Part shown: positions 1-13,527 of the stretch, in pieces
How positions within the stretch are numbered: the stretch's first letter is position 1
Layout of the letters: each line of letters opens with the position of its first letter
Assembly (NCBI GenBank): GCA_025667525.1
Contig: CM046875.1
Span: 118,348,340 to 118,412,339, forward strand
Source: Glebionis coronaria
Lineage: Eukaryota > Streptophyta > Magnoliopsida > Asterales > Asteraceae
Direction of reading: 5' to 3'
DNA: 64,000 nt
Notes under the pieces: model-generated
Seen by the model: the letters and a program-made list of their open reading frames with translations, nothing else
Database searches by the model: none
Told to the model about the DNA's origin: nothing
Made by a program: the position numbers and the translations under genes

Positions 1-169
1 TGAAATACTATGACTTGGGACCTATGTAAATCTGATATTTATGAATGGAAATGCTTTATTATTAAACGACACGATTTTTAAGCGTTGTCTATGATGTGAG
101 TAATGTGCTATCCCGTAACACCAACGAGTCTTCCGCTGTATTAAATTGTGTAAATTTGGGGGTGTTACA
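1..169 (+). mobile_element. Gypsy-1 5' LTR, 3' end only
   Basis: These 169 bases recur at 9608-9776 with 7 differences that I counted by eye, and both copies end in GGGGGTGTTACA. A primer-binding-like site follows directly, so this is the tail of the 5' LTR. The rest of the LTR lies before the window. Six of the seven differences are transitions, as expected from decay of methylated cytosines. Confidence 0.9.
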
Positions 170-170
170 G

Positions 171-186
171 TTTGGTACCCGAGCTC
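171..186 (+). other. Primer binding site of gypsy-1
   Basis: TTTGGTACCCGAGC starts one base after the LTR end. It is a decayed form of TTGGTATCAGAGC, the usual site for initiator methionine tRNA in plant LTR retrotransposons. Confidence 0.7.
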
Positions 187-347
187 TCGTTATAGAGAAC
201 GAAAAATTTTTAAAACCTAGGTTTTGAATAAAACATTTCAAAATATTTTAACTATAAACATTTTTCTAAAAATGTCTAAAAATCTTTTGACTATAACAGT
301 GCCAAAGAATTCCCAAATTACCGACAAGGCCAGACCAAGAAGTGTTA

Positions 348-596
<249 letters not shown>

Positions 597-3039
597 TAAT
601 TTGATTACATGATTGTTTGATGATTATTTTAATATTTATACGAGGTATTTATACGGCGTAGATTGTCACAAGTAACCCTAAATCCCCTAGTAAACTAATC
701 TAAGCTATTCCTGTAGGAAATCTAGCTATTCCAGATCTAAACCAAGTTGTGGATCTTTATGATCCCAACAAAATGGTTGATATTCGTAGAAATGTAGATA
801 TTAGTTGATTGTGATATTGAAGAAGAATTGGCGAGATTAAAAATGATATTGATGTCATGACGATCTTTCCTTATAGAGTGGAGTTTGACAAAACGTTACC
901 ACCTGGAAAGGTGTCATCTGATTCGTTGTCACCCAATTCTTAAATTGAAATCGAAAAGGTAAATGTTGCACTTGAGGCTGTCAGTGGAACCATTACCCAA
1001 AAGCCTCATGACACTAGTACCTTTCCGAGAAGTCTAATTGAATGTATGGGTCATTTCATACTAGTGACTCATTTGATAACTATTGATGAAAGAGCTATAG
1101 GATTAACAATTAAGTGTTGTTTATATCGAGCTTTTATTGCCCTTTCAAGATATAAGAATAAGGTTGAAAGTATTGGAAAATGAGGTAGGATGTCGCATTG
1201 AGTATGATTTGGCTGAAACTTGAATAAAAGTAAAATTTAACTCATATGGAATATGAAATTGTTAAGAGGAAGTCGTTAATTTATGTGATTGAATTATAAG
1301 GTTTTAAATGATTGTTGGTTCGTGTTAAGGGTTGTTCCTAGGCCATTGGCCAATAACGAGGATGCCCAGTGTCGAATAAATAAATTGAAGAAATCTTCTT
1401 CTGAATTAGGACCGATGGATCTTTCAGGACATGTGGAACACCTAATGACTCTTGTAGATTAGTATTCATTATGGTATCTTTTAAAAATAATCCCTAACTT
1501 AACTGAGACATCAGTTGGTAGGATGAGTTCTTGGAATTGTATGACATAGTGACACGTAATGTGTTACGGTACAATTTTGACTTGTTTGTGATTAATGAAA
1601 AGACTACCTTTGATTGCTAAATTCTACATGTATCGATGTTATCTATCTTTTCTTGCTTGTTCCTAATGTTCGCATTAGTGATGCAACCATTGAACAGGTA
1701 CTTATCTCGAATTGAGTTACGTTGTAGATTATTCTTTTTGAGTGCCATCGAGGTCATGAACCTCATGATTATTTGGCAAAGCTCATTTCCTATTATATTG
1801 TAGTTAGTTCTTAGTGAACAACTTTTTATCACTCTTTTGCAGATCACTCATTGTTTTTATAAGATAAAACAGTATCCCTAGGGAAAAATTGAATTTTCAT
1901 CACTATAAGGATTATTGAAAGTGAGATTTATAAGTAATCGTTATCGAAATGAAGTGTTTACGAAACACCTTGGAAAACTTAATTGTTTCCATAACAAATA
2001 ATATCTTTGTAAATTTATTTTGATTCTTATTTAAGAATTAAGCATGAAAATGTTTTTAATATAAACATGATGATAAAATTTTGACGAACTGAGTATTGCA
2101 TCGTTAATCTTGAAATTGTATATAGTTGCGCGCCTACATACAATTTGGAATAGACCATGCAAGGCTGATTAGTAGTCACCATGAAAGTATTAATAAACAC
2201 TAAATTTTCTTTGAAGTTGTGAAAGATTAAATTTTATGAGATCTTCAAGAAGTGCAAAAATAGGGACATAGTGTTAGGGACACCTACATATGTGCCCGTA
2301 CTATTTATTCTTTCGAGTCGAATTTACTCATTTATGGAAATTGTCTTAATTGACAATTGATATCCCCTCCTTGTCAAATTCTTCCGTGATGAGATTCTTT
2401 GGAAAAGTATCTGATTACCGAGTGTTGATACCCGATTGGATGTATCGACGTTCCTATCATTTCTTTTGATTAGATTTCATTTGAATGACCTGGGTAACGA
2501 TCCAAGGAGCTTTCAAATGCGTACTCAAATTATGAAAACATGGGATATATTCATATTCATTAAATGATTTCTTCTGTATCTGATTTGAAATTCTCTCGCA
2601 TAGATTATGCGTTGACCTTACTCTTTTAAGGTTAGTTATGTCTCCTGATATCCTTGAATTTGTGAAGGATTATGAGTTATTATTAGTCTTTTGAGAAATT
2701 CACATCTTATCAACGGTAATGAAACTGGAAAGTTGATAGTGCCAGTAGAATGGATTGATTAATTATGACATGACGACATTGTCTTATATGATGGGAACTC
2801 GAGTAGAATTCTCCTAAAAGATAAGATGTTGATTATCAAAAGTGATCTAAATAATTCTTGATGAATGACCATATCCTGCATTTAGACTTGAAATTATACC
2901 GTGAATGGTTATGAACTAGTAATAGATATTATAATCTAAGAAGAACTTAAAGAAAATTTATTAAAAGATATTTCTATTATCTGAAACTTTAGGAAGTATT
3001 TGTTGGTGAATTATCTAGACTTTCTCCATTAAGGCAAGT

Positions 3040-3560
3040 TGAATTTGGTATTGATTATATTCCCGGTGCTGCACCTGTGGCGTGTGCACTGTACGTCAGC
3101 ACCATCTGAATTAAAAGGATTACCGTGCAACTGAGAGAGTTGTCGAAGAAAGCTTTTATTTTACCAAGCTCGTCATTATGAAGAGCTATGGTGTTATTAT
3201 TCCTTATATTTGTTGAATTACAGTGAACTAAGTAAATTGAAAATCGAAATCGATATCTATTACCCAAGATGAAAGATTTGTTCGATCATTTACAAGGTTC
3301 TAGTGTATATTCGAAAATTTGATTCACGGCATGGTTATCATCAACTTCACGTCCGCGAAAAAGATTATCTATTCCAATCACTACATCCAGAACTTGTAAT
3401 GAACATTATGAGTTTCATGTGATGTCGCTTGGATTGACCAATGCACATGTAGTATCCATAAATTTGGTGAATCACGTGTGTAGGCTGTAATTTGATAAAT
3501 TCATGCTTGTGATCATTAAGGACCATTTATTTGTTTATAAGAATAAGAAGGAGTTAATAA
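3040..3560 (+). pseudogene. Reverse transcriptase remnant of gypsy-1
   Basis: The plus strand encodes a stretch like GIDYIPGAAPVA near 3052, the usual entry into a gypsy RT. ELRELSKKAF follows near 3130, and then a DLFDHLQGSSVYSKI.SRHGYHQLHV-like stretch near 3272-3360. These match the conserved first part of the plant chromovirus RT ([20 protein letters not shown]). Frameshifts and stops separate them and no catalytic FxDD box is readable, so the enzyme is dead. Confidence 0.75.
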
Positions 3561-3745
3561 TTATTTATAGATTGCCATGAATTGGCCGAATAATGAAACC
3601 TATACCTTGAATTTTTAACATGTGATTTAAGGCTTGATCATTTACATTAAATGACCGTGTGATTAAAAGATAACGGAATCTATATTGACACTTCAAAAAA
3701 TAGAGCCATTTAAGACTTTGAGTTATACTAAAAAGAAAGTGCAAA

Positions 3746-3874
3746 CAACCTTGAAGTGGTCACGCCAACCTCCTGAAAAGGGAGGTCTTTACCTGGTTTG
3801 AGTCTGTGTGGCGGTGGACTCAAACCCCGTGGATTAGTCGGCCAATGAGTCGGAAATCACGGTTACCAAAAAAA
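3746..3874 (+). mobile_element. Short tRNA-derived SINE in gypsy-1
   Basis: A body of about 120 bases ends in an A-run and is flanked by AAAGTGCAAA on both sides (3736-3745 and 3875-3884). It contains GGTTTGAGTCT, a good RNA polymerase III box B, and a weaker box A near its start (AAGTGGTCACGCC). The end GTGGATTAGTCGG...GGTTACC plus A-tail resembles a SINE I recall from Asteraceae sequences. It lies inside decayed gypsy-1 pol sequence, so it arrived after that element. Confidence 0.7.
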
Positions 3875-4679
3875 AAAGTGCAAATATGTTTTGAAAAATG
3901 TTTTATCAAAAATATTTTTAAGGAATCATTCCTTTAAACCCAAAACATTTAACTAAACTCATGTTTAGGGGTAAATGTTTGTGTGTACCTCAAGACAACC
4001 TAAGAGGGGATTGAGGAAACCATTTAAACCATGACCTGAAATTTGAAACGACAATTTTTGCTTTTCAGCTAAGAAAATTTTGACCAAAGTATAACCAAAG
4101 ATTTTTTTTCGAATATTTACGGATCTTGTTAATTATTTTAATTATTTTTGATAAATCAACAAAAATCTTGTTAATTAAATTCAAATTTATTTTGAACATT
4201 TTCATATAATTGGTCGAACTAAGAAATTTAAAATTTTTACGTTTACGTTTCATAAAAATTGAATATTTATTATTTAATTACTTGAAATATTTAACGACGC
4301 TTTAAACGTCGGATTGAGCAAAACTGATAAATATAATAGTTGAGACGAGACTAAAACATAGAAAATATGAAGAAAGAAATTTTAAATGAATACAGTCATG
4401 ATATTTATTTTATCGGGGAAGGTGAATATAATTACTGACACATAATATAGAAAGGATAAAGAATCAATTAGGATGTGTTCCTTAATAATGACTGTGCAAA
4501 ATAAACTGTCGAGCAATTTAGAAATAATTGATGCTTGTAAGAAGGATAATATTGATAATAAAAAGGGTTCACGGCTAATGTGAACCATTAGAATTGAGAC
4601 GCCGATGGCGTTGAATATATAAGGCCACTTGTGATTGCCTAAATATGGAGATTTAGAGATTTAGTTATGTTGGAATCTC

Positions 4680-5080
4680 ATAAGGTTGAGTATTCTATTC
4701 ATGCCATTTCTGATTAAGTGTATCTTTAACTGAAGAAGTTGTACTGATGGCAAATTATGAAGGCAGACATCGCCTCATACATTAGTAAACGTCTAACTAT
4801 TGCAAAGGTCATCATCTGAATTTGATTCGATTTGAGTCATCGTCGAGAGACTGACCAAATCTACTAATATCATTCCAGTTAATGATAAATTCGCGATGAA
4901 GAAATTGACTCTTTTGTATTTAAAGGAGTTATGTAAGCATGGTGTGCCTGTATCGATCATCTCTATCAAGATCCTCGCTTCGCATCGAATTTCTAGAGAT
5001 TTGCTCAGAAGTCATTGGGAACAAACCTTGATGAGAGTACTGTTTACCACCCCAATCGAAGGGACGAGGTAAAGTAATGA
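4680..5080 (+). pseudogene. Integrase remnant of gypsy-1
   Basis: Around 4690-4830 the plus strand encodes a YSIHAISD...LKKLY.WQIMKADIASYISK-like stretch, matching the HHCC zinc-binding region of chromovirus integrase with its cysteines lost. Near 4850-4960 follow RLTKSTNIIPVN and YLKELCKHGVPVSIIS, the central-core signature that normally leads into SDRDPRFTS. The catalytic aspartate is not preserved. At least five stops interrupt the region. Confidence 0.75.
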
Positions 5081-7506
5081 TACAAAACACTAGAAGTGTT
5101 GTTTTATTCTTGAATGATTGACCTTTGGTAATAAACCGTATAATCTTTTTCCTTTGGAGAGATTATCATTGATAATTGTCGTATTAGGATCGAGATCGAA
5201 TCTTGTGAGGATCTAAATGTGAGAGCATCGATAAGCAGGATTTTGGATGAAGACATCCGACATACACCCATTGTGAGTTGGACATGTCTTTAGGTTTAAG
5301 GTTGCCTATGATGACAAACCTAACCTTACAAGATACCCGACCCGCGAGACTTGAAATGATTGTTGAAATTAGGATCTGATTATTGACTGCCGGTAGTGGG
5401 CAGGAGGTTATGTGAATATGAAGTGTAGATCTTGAAGTGCAGGATGGGTAGCGAAGTTATGCCAAAAATTTTCACCTTGGAAAAATGAATTGATGATCTG
5501 AAGGATCATGGGAAATAAGTCCCCGTTGTATGGGACCATTGAGATGATGTAAAAGTTGGTTTGAAAGGCATATAAGTTGTATCTACCCTAGGAATTCAAG
5601 GGCTGCATAAATTATGATTCGTATATCTAACTTGATAAAATGTCTATCAAGTGAAAATATGTTTGTTTCTTAGTAAAGTTTGGATCGGCGAAAGTTGCAT
5701 TCATCAAAAACCCGTGAAAATCATGGATAGAGAAAGTAAGTCAACTTAAGCCGGATCTTATTCCCGTAGTTATGTTGGATGAAACTCGCGTATTGTGATG
5801 AATTGCACTTGTGATAAAAGATCGGATGTGGAGGAAATACCCACATGGCTTTAACTCTATAAGAAGCGAGTAGCAGGATAAATCGATCTTTGAGGACAAA
5901 GATCCTGTTTAGGGGTAAATGCTGTGCCAATCCGTCAATTTATGGTTGATATTTTATTCTCAATTATTATTTGAAAACATTATTTTAATGTTATATTATG
6001 AACTCACTCATTTTTGGGAAGAAATTTGGATTTACGTCTTGAAGTAGCATCGACTACGTCTAAACCGGAGGATTCTACGTTACGTGCTTACGTTTAAATA
6101 CACCGTTTTTGGTGATAGTCCGACATTTCAGGAAATAAATTTATCCGTGAATATTATTTTGGAATTTTAAATTTATGTTGGTTCATAAACTCACAAATTT
6201 ACGAGAAGAGATTAGGATTTACGTGCATAATTTAACGTCCTTTATGACTAAACCGGAAACCCTAGGATTACGTATTTATGTTTTTGAACTCCGTTTTTTA
6301 TGAGACAATTTTTATTAGATTCGTTTTGTGCCGTTGATTCATAATTTATAAAAACGCTTTTCGTAAAACGACCCGAGGGCACGCAAATCGAGGAAACTAG
6401 AATCGAGGAGTACCCGTAAATTAGTGGGATGAGACAAGTTTACACTTGCCTCACCCCACTATGGGATGACCAACACACCACCACCACATCGAATATGTGG
6501 CAAGTTTATAGTATAAACTAGGACACTTGTCCTAGTTTACACATCAAAACCATCTTTCACAAAAAACCACCAACACTAAACTAGTTCCTCCATTTCTCTC
6601 ATGCAACTCATACATTTTCTCTCTTCCTCTCTCCATATGAACGTCCCATATCACACAAAAACACCCCATTAGATCAAAAATACAACCATAAATCATATGT
6701 ATAATTTACATGTGATGAAAACCCATTGAAGTTATGAAGATTAGAGGTGATTTTAACAACTAAAAAGGAGTTTATACGGATATCAAGGGCTGATGTTTTG
6801 AGGAGTCTACAAATACTTGGTGATCCTAGAAGTGGTGTTGATATCTCATAAGATTGGTTACCCAAAACCAAGTATTGTTCATCCAAAAACTCATCATTTC
6901 ATCACTTTGGTGGTATAGAGATTGTTTCTTCCTATCCTCTTGTTATTTGAATATGTAATCTTGTATTTTCTTTATTTATGTATATGTATATGATGATGAA
7001 TGATGATTAAAAGTATTATGCGGGGATTTGGTGTTGATAGATTTGATAAACATGGGTAAAAAGATGGAAAACCACATGTAACATGGTTAAAATATTGCTT
7101 AAAATGATGGCTGTATAAAAATAGTAAGTAACCAAATGATAACCTGATAAAATGGCATAGTTGAATCCATCTACAATAAGTATTAGGTGTTACACACATG
7201 TGAGAGTTGGCCATACAATGGAATCATAAAAATGAGTGAGATATGATCAAAACAAGATTAGAGTGCAAATCTGCCTACACTGTTTTGGACGAATTTATTA
7301 AAATATTTAGAGGTTGATTCATCAGTAGCTATAATGGAATAAAATGAATCACATATTATGTAGTTTCTGTCATAAAAATATGAGGTTCTATCTCATTATA
7401 TAACTCTAGATATGGACATTTTAGTGGACCTAAAATTTAGGACTGATTTTGTAAATAAATAGTATATAATATAAGCACTCAATAATTTATATAAAATATA
7501 CATATA

Positions 7507-7745
7507 TTTTTTTTTTTTTTTTTTTTTTTTTTGAACGGCGAGTTAGTAGTTAGTGATTCGAGCTTACAGTGACATCCAATTGGGCAGTATGCAAGCCTCG
7601 AACCTTCTCCTTAGGGGATAAACCCCACTCCTGCTTCTGTTTAATTCGGGCCCCTGAAGGTCGTTAGTGAGACTCGAACTTGAGACCTCTCCAACAATAC
7701 CTCCCCAAGGTTACCCTTGGTGGCCAACTGAGCTAGCTCAGTTGG
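7507..7745 (-). mobile_element. tRNA-derived SINE with perfect 20-bp target duplication
   Basis: On the minus strand the element begins near 7745 with GAGCTAGCTCAGTTGG, a strong box A. AAGTTCGAGTCTC (box B) follows some 50 bases later, then a tRNA-unrelated body and a 26-base A-tail (T-run at 7507-7532). TTATATAAAATATACATATA flanks it exactly on both sides, at 7487-7506 and 7746-7765. Such a long perfect duplication is typical of LINE-driven insertion and indicates a recent event inside the gypsy-1 LTR. Confidence 0.93.
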
Positions 7746-7798
7746 TTATATAAAATATACATATATAAAACCCACTAGTTGATAATAATCATAAATAA

Positions 7799-7970
<172 letters not shown>

Positions 7971-9776
7971 ATATTAAAATGGGACATGTTATATAAATTA
8001 CAAGTATAAATGTTTTTCCAAGTTATAAAACTATATACCTAAGTTTTACGTCTTTTCGGCTAAAACCGAAAGATTAACGTTTTTATCAAATAAATCTTAG
8101 ACGGTCGGACCCGTCTAATGTAAACTTTTATAAACTCACATACTGATGTATAAACTTATGTAACAATTAAAAACCGATAAAACCCGAGCTTTACAACATA
8201 TAGACATTAACGGGCCAAAGTAGCCTTATTGGACTATTAACCCGACTAGTTTGGTAAAACACTTATAAACTTACTTATTGGGATTATCCCACTTGGGCCC
8301 AACATGTAAAGTATAATACTGATAATAAAAGTGTAAAATGGACTAATATAAGGTATTGGGCTTATAATAGGCTTATTGGGCCTAAAACATGTAAATAAGT
8401 AAAACTAGTAAACTAGTATAAAAGTTACCAATACATAACACTAAAATGAGTAAATGAGAATGTATAAACCCACTTGATCATCATCATATATATAAAATCA
8501 TTATATGTATACATAATTGTTATTTTTATAAAGTCATTGGACAAGAGTCTAAGACGAGTATTATTTGTCTAGGTTTCCGTGATTGAAGAACGTACCGTAC
8601 ATCCGAATTGCCGATAACCCGCTTTCCCACATCAACGTGAGTTCATAGCCTCGGACTCTTTTAAATGTTTTTATGATATGTTTTATAAACCCGCAGGGAG
8701 ATAACATGTTAGTTTTGATAAAATAGGACACCATTTGTCCCGATTATTTGTTTATCGATTTGGACCCGAATAATTGAATGACCCGATGAATGATTATATG
8801 ACCCGATGTATGAAATAAAATGGATTATTGAAGTTAGGCTATGTCACTAAAAGTCCCATTAGCATGAATTGTGAACTACCGGGATTTGGTAGACGCTTGT
8901 GCATATAATAGTACTATTTGGGGACGATCACCCCAGTTCGCGCCTTGACGGTTGATCCCCGTCGTGCCACATTGATTGGTAAGCGAATTTATGTATGAGA
9001 AGATTTCCATAGCTTGATTTTTGTGACGACACGCTAATTTAGATGGGCGAATTGAGTTTCGGGTTAGCTACCCGTTGTTTGTTGTAGTAAGGTAACAATG
9101 TCATGCGACTTATAATAATCCAAATAACGAAATACTGCTATACGCACTGAATTACGATATATTGCCTAACTAGCAGTATGGGGTCTTATTATTGATATTA
9201 TGTTCGTGTTTTGGTTTTACATAACCATATTCATATAACGGTTTTTATTTAACTCTATACAACGTTATAAAACGTATTGTATGATGTTTCTACGACAATG
9301 ATTCGTATAATGATTTTGAAGGCAAACGCCTATATTATGATTTTTGATAAGGATTTGTATAAAATGACTTTAGCTATTTTATGGCCTATTACAAAGATTT
9401 GTACAAAATGATTTTCGGTAATAATTTTATACCGATGTTATATTGATGGATTTCATTAAACTCTATAAATTCACTCGGCGTTTTCGCTGACCTTTTCTTT
9501 TAACATGTTTTATCTCAGGTACTTGAAGGTAATTCTCGGAAGACAACAAGAATTCATGGCCCACACTTAAATAACAAATTTCCGTTCAAATGCTTTGAAA
9601 AATTGTATGAAATACTATGACTTGGGACCTATGTAAATCTGATATTTATGAATGGAATTGCTTTATTATTAAACGACGCGATTTTTAAGCGTTGTCTATG
9701 ATGTGAGTAATGTGTTATCCTGTAACACCAATGAGTCTTCTGCTGTATTAAATTGTGTAAGTTTGGGGGTGTTACA

Positions 9777-10495
9777 GTTAAGGCTACTAGCTAGAGAATG
9801 CTTAGATAAGCAAACTCGGGTTGAGTCGAAGTATTCATGGCGGACCTAATATGTCAAAGATATATAAACTTGTTAAACAATATCCTTTATTATATTTTTT
9901 CCTTTTTATATATTTTGATGAAAAATAAAAAAAGAAATATATACAATGCAAATGTGTTATGAAAATGAAAAATGATTAATGCAAAAATGATGAATGCATA
10001 TTTTTGGTGGCTAAAGTAGATCAAAAATTTGAAAAATGTTTGAAAAATTAATTTTCAAGTTATCATGAAGTTAATGACAAAGTTCTAGGTAAGGTCACTT
10101 CAATAGAAGACCCCCTACACTTAAGATAAACATTGTCCTCAATGTTTAATAGTATTGGAGTAAACTCCCCTACACTTATGACATTGATAATTTTGCTTAA
10201 CCCAAGCTAAGGAAAGGTCTACTATAGTGAATTCATTTTAAGCACAATGTGGTTTGGAAATCACAATAGTAACGAAGTGAACCCGATACAAGGGCCTCCT
10301 CCATAAGCTCCAATGCATGCAATAAGAGAGAGCAACCATACAAACAAAAAGAAGACAAAAGAGAGGCATCCCCCTACACTTCTTCTCAACTATATACCCT
10401 TATTCCTATCCTACCACACTCTAATCTAAAAGATCTAAACCTAGTTATTCAAGATTGATTTATGGAGTCTCTAGCTCGACTCTCCCCACAATGAA
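9777..10495 (-). other. Athila-1 3' noncoding region
   Basis: This stretch lies downstream of the integrase stop and has no gene. It aligns with the same region of Athila-2 (53660-53980), sharing ACTAGCTAGAG, CTCGGGTTGAGTC and several CCCCTACACTT motifs (about 10114, 10168 and 10371). Those motifs resemble the polypurine tract of Athila-2 on the minus strand. Confidence 0.75.
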
Positions 10496-11811
10496 TTAAT
10501 TCATGGGGAAAATGGATATCTCTTGGACCATTTCCACGGAAATGTCCTCCCCACAGTAATGCTTAACACGGTGACCATTCACTTTGAAATTTGGGCCATT
10601 TGGTTGTGACAACTCAATAGTCCCATATGGAAATACTTGAGCAATGGTGAATGGACCGGACCATCTTGACTTAAGCTTTCCCGCAAAGAGTTTCAACCTT
10701 GAGTTAAAGAGGAGAACCAGCTCTCCAACTTTGAACTCACGGTTCTTAATCTTAGCATCATGCAATTTCTTAGTATTTTCCTTGTAAAGCAACGAGTTTT
10801 CATAGCCATTGGCTCTTACATCATCCATCTCGTTAAGTTGGTCTTTCCTATGTGAACCGGCTTGGTTTAAATCAAAGTTAGCCCATTTAAGAGCCCATGA
10901 AGCCTTATGCTCTAACTCGAATGGGAGGTGGCATGCTTTTCCATAGACAATCCTATATGGAGTACAACCAATTGGTGTCTTAAAATCCGTCCTAAAAGCC
11001 ACAAAGCATCATCAAGCTTATCCGACCAAGAAGCTCGATGTTCTCCCACCGTTTTTTCTAAAATTCTCTTTAAACCACGATTTGTGACCTCGGTTGGGCC
11101 ATTGGTTTGAGGGTGATATGCGTTAGAAAGTCTATGGTTAACACCATACTTCTTCATGACTCTTGTAAATTGATCATTACAAAAATGAGTCCCAAGATCA
11201 CTTATGATAGCCCGAGGTACACCAAATCTAGCAAATAATTGCTTCAAGAACTTGACTACAACTCTAGCATCATTAGTAGGCAAGGTTTTAGCCTCAACCC
11301 ACTTTGAAACATAGTCCACGACTACGAGTATGTACTTATTGCCCTTTGATGATGGAAAAGGTCCCATGAAGTCTATACCCCATACATCAAAAATCTCACA
11401 CTCTTGTATGAAATTTTGTGGCATCTCATCTCTTTGATTAATTTTTCCTTGTCTTTGACAAACATCACAAAATTTCACCATCTATTGGGCATCTTTGTAA
11501 ATTGAAGGCCAATAGTAACCCGAATCAAAGACTTTCTTGGTCGTGTAGTTGGGCCCAAAATGGCCCCCCGTGGGTCCTTTTTGGCAAGCTTCTAATATCT
11601 TAAATGCTTCGGGACCATCTACACAACGTCTTATGATTTGGTTCGTACATTGCCTAAAGAGGTAAGGGTCATCCCAAAAGTAATATTTTGCCTCCTTGAG
11701 AAACTTTTTCTTTGGTTGGGAAGTTAAACCCTCTATAAGCACATCGCCCACAAGATAGTTTGCAATATCCGCAAACCAAGGGGTGGCATCCTCTTGGGAA
11801 GAGATAGACAT
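10496..11811 (-). pseudogene. Integrase of Athila-1, frameshifted
   Basis: This gene inserts element cDNA into the genome. Three minus-strand blocks follow each other. Block 11811-11482 has the N-terminal zinc finger ([22 protein letters not shown]). Block 11481-10912 continues with CDVCQRQGK and the catalytic core ([10 protein letters not shown], then IISDLGTHF, then a glutamate in [10 protein letters not shown]). Block 11002-10496 holds the C-terminal part with [19 protein letters not shown] and [11 protein letters not shown]. The three acidic core residues are present, but ISDLGTH replaces the usual ISDGGTH. A stop at 11482 and a frameshift near 10950-11000 break the frame. Confidence 0.88.
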
Positions 11812-11856
11812 GAGTTCCTCAAGTGGAAAGGATTCATTGATTTCCTTATGAGGTAA

Positions 11857-13434
11857 TTATCCTTGGAAAGGATGCTCAAGTCTACTCAAGTGATCCGTCG
11901 CTAAATTCTCGGCTCCTTTCTTATCACGGATTTCTATAGAAAACTCTTGTAGCAACAAGACACATCTCAAAAGCCTAGTCTTAGCATCTTGCTTTGTCAT
12001 GAGGTACTTGAGAGCGGAATGATCCGTATACACTATGGTCTTAGAAAGCACAAGATATGGTCTAAATTTCTCAAAAGCATAAACAATAGCAAGCAACTCT
12101 TTTTCCGTAGTGGTATAATGAAGTTGAGCACCCGTCGTTGTCTTACTCGCATAGTGTATAGGTTGGAAATGCTTATTAACTCGTTGTCCCAAAACGGACC
12201 CAACGGCATAATCACTAGCATCACACATGAGTTCAAAAGGCAAATCCCAATTTGGTGATACCAAAACGGGAGGCTTAGTCAACTTTTCCTTAAGAATCTC
12301 AAAAGACTCTAAACACTCTTGTGTGAATATGAAAGGATCCTCTTTTTCCAAGAGGTGGGTCATGGGTCTTGCTATCTTAGAAAAGTCTTGTATAAAACAT
12401 CTATAGAAACCCGCATGACCTAAAAAGCTCCTAACTCCTTTCACCGTTGTAGGTGGGGGAAGTTTGGCAATAACATCTATTTTAGCTCGATCCACTTCTA
12501 AACCTTTGTTGGATATCTTATGTCCCAAAACTATCCATTCTTTGACCATGAAATGGCACTTCTCCCAATTTAGAACAAGACGTGTTTCTTCACACCTCTT
12601 TGGCATACATTCTAAGTGGGAGAGACAAGAAGTGAATGAATCTCCAAAGACCGAGAAATCATCCATGAAAACTTCCATAGTGTGCTCAATCGTGCCATGA
12701 AAGATTGCCATCATACACCTTTGGAATGTCCCCGGTGCATTGCACAAGCCAAAAGGCATTCTCTTATAAGCAAATGTGCCATAGGGACAAGTGAATATGG
12801 TCTTTTCTTGATCCTTTCGATCAATGAGTATTTGGAAATAACCCGAGAATCCATCTAGAAAGCAATAGTACTCATTTCCCGCTAAGCGTTCAAGCATTTG
12901 GTCCATAAAACGTAATCGGAAATGATCTTTCCCAGTGGCATCATTAAGCTTCCTATAGTCAATACAAACTCTCTAAACCGTGACAAGTCTAGTGGGGATT
13001 AGCTCATTGTTCTCACAAGCCACAACGGTAATTCCACCCTTCTTAGGCACACAATGCACCAGGCTAATCCATGGAGAGTCAGAAATGGGGTAAATCATAC
13101 CCGCATCAAGGAGTTTGATAACTTCCTTTTTGATGACTTCATGGATTTTTGGGTTAACCCTTCTTTGGTTTTGAATAGTGGGTTTGTAATCATCCTCCAT
13201 AAGGATTTTGTGTGTACAAAAATTAGGATCAATTCCCCTTATGTCAGATATTTTCCAAGCTATAGCTTTCTTATGTTTCTTAAGAACCTCTATGAGTTTC
13301 TCCTTCTCATCATCTTTTAAGTCTTTGGCTATGATAACGGGTAATTGGTCCTTTCCCTCTAAGAAGGCATATTCAAGGTGTGATGGAAGATCCTTAATTT
13401 CTAGAGAAGGTAGACTCTCAATGGAAGGTTTCAC
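11857..13434 (-). pseudogene. Reverse transcriptase-RNase H of Athila-1, broken
   Basis: This enzyme copies element RNA to DNA and degrades the RNA. The first block (13434-12973) carries the RT entry (AGMIYPISDSPWISLVHCVPKKGG). A stop and damaged region follow near 12907-12973. The second block (12906-11857, 349 codons) carries [26 protein letters not shown] and the catalytic box FMDDFSVFG. It continues with RNase H ([14 protein letters not shown], then [10 protein letters not shown] and DHLSRLEH). Catalytic residues of both enzymes look intact, so the main lesions are the break in the middle and the separation from protease at 13435-13527. Confidence 0.9.
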
Positions 13435-13527
13435 TAAGGATGGATCATCATTGGTAACTTCTTGTGCAGTAGGTGAAGGAATGGGATCCTCATTGAGAAA
13501 CTTTTGGATAGTTAAAATGTCCTTTTC

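Noticed and set aside
7690..7745. Possible tRNA gene (box A and box B spacing)
   Set aside because: The tRNA-like part lacks a foldable cloverleaf and is followed by a SINE body, A-tail and target duplication, so it is a SINE promoter.
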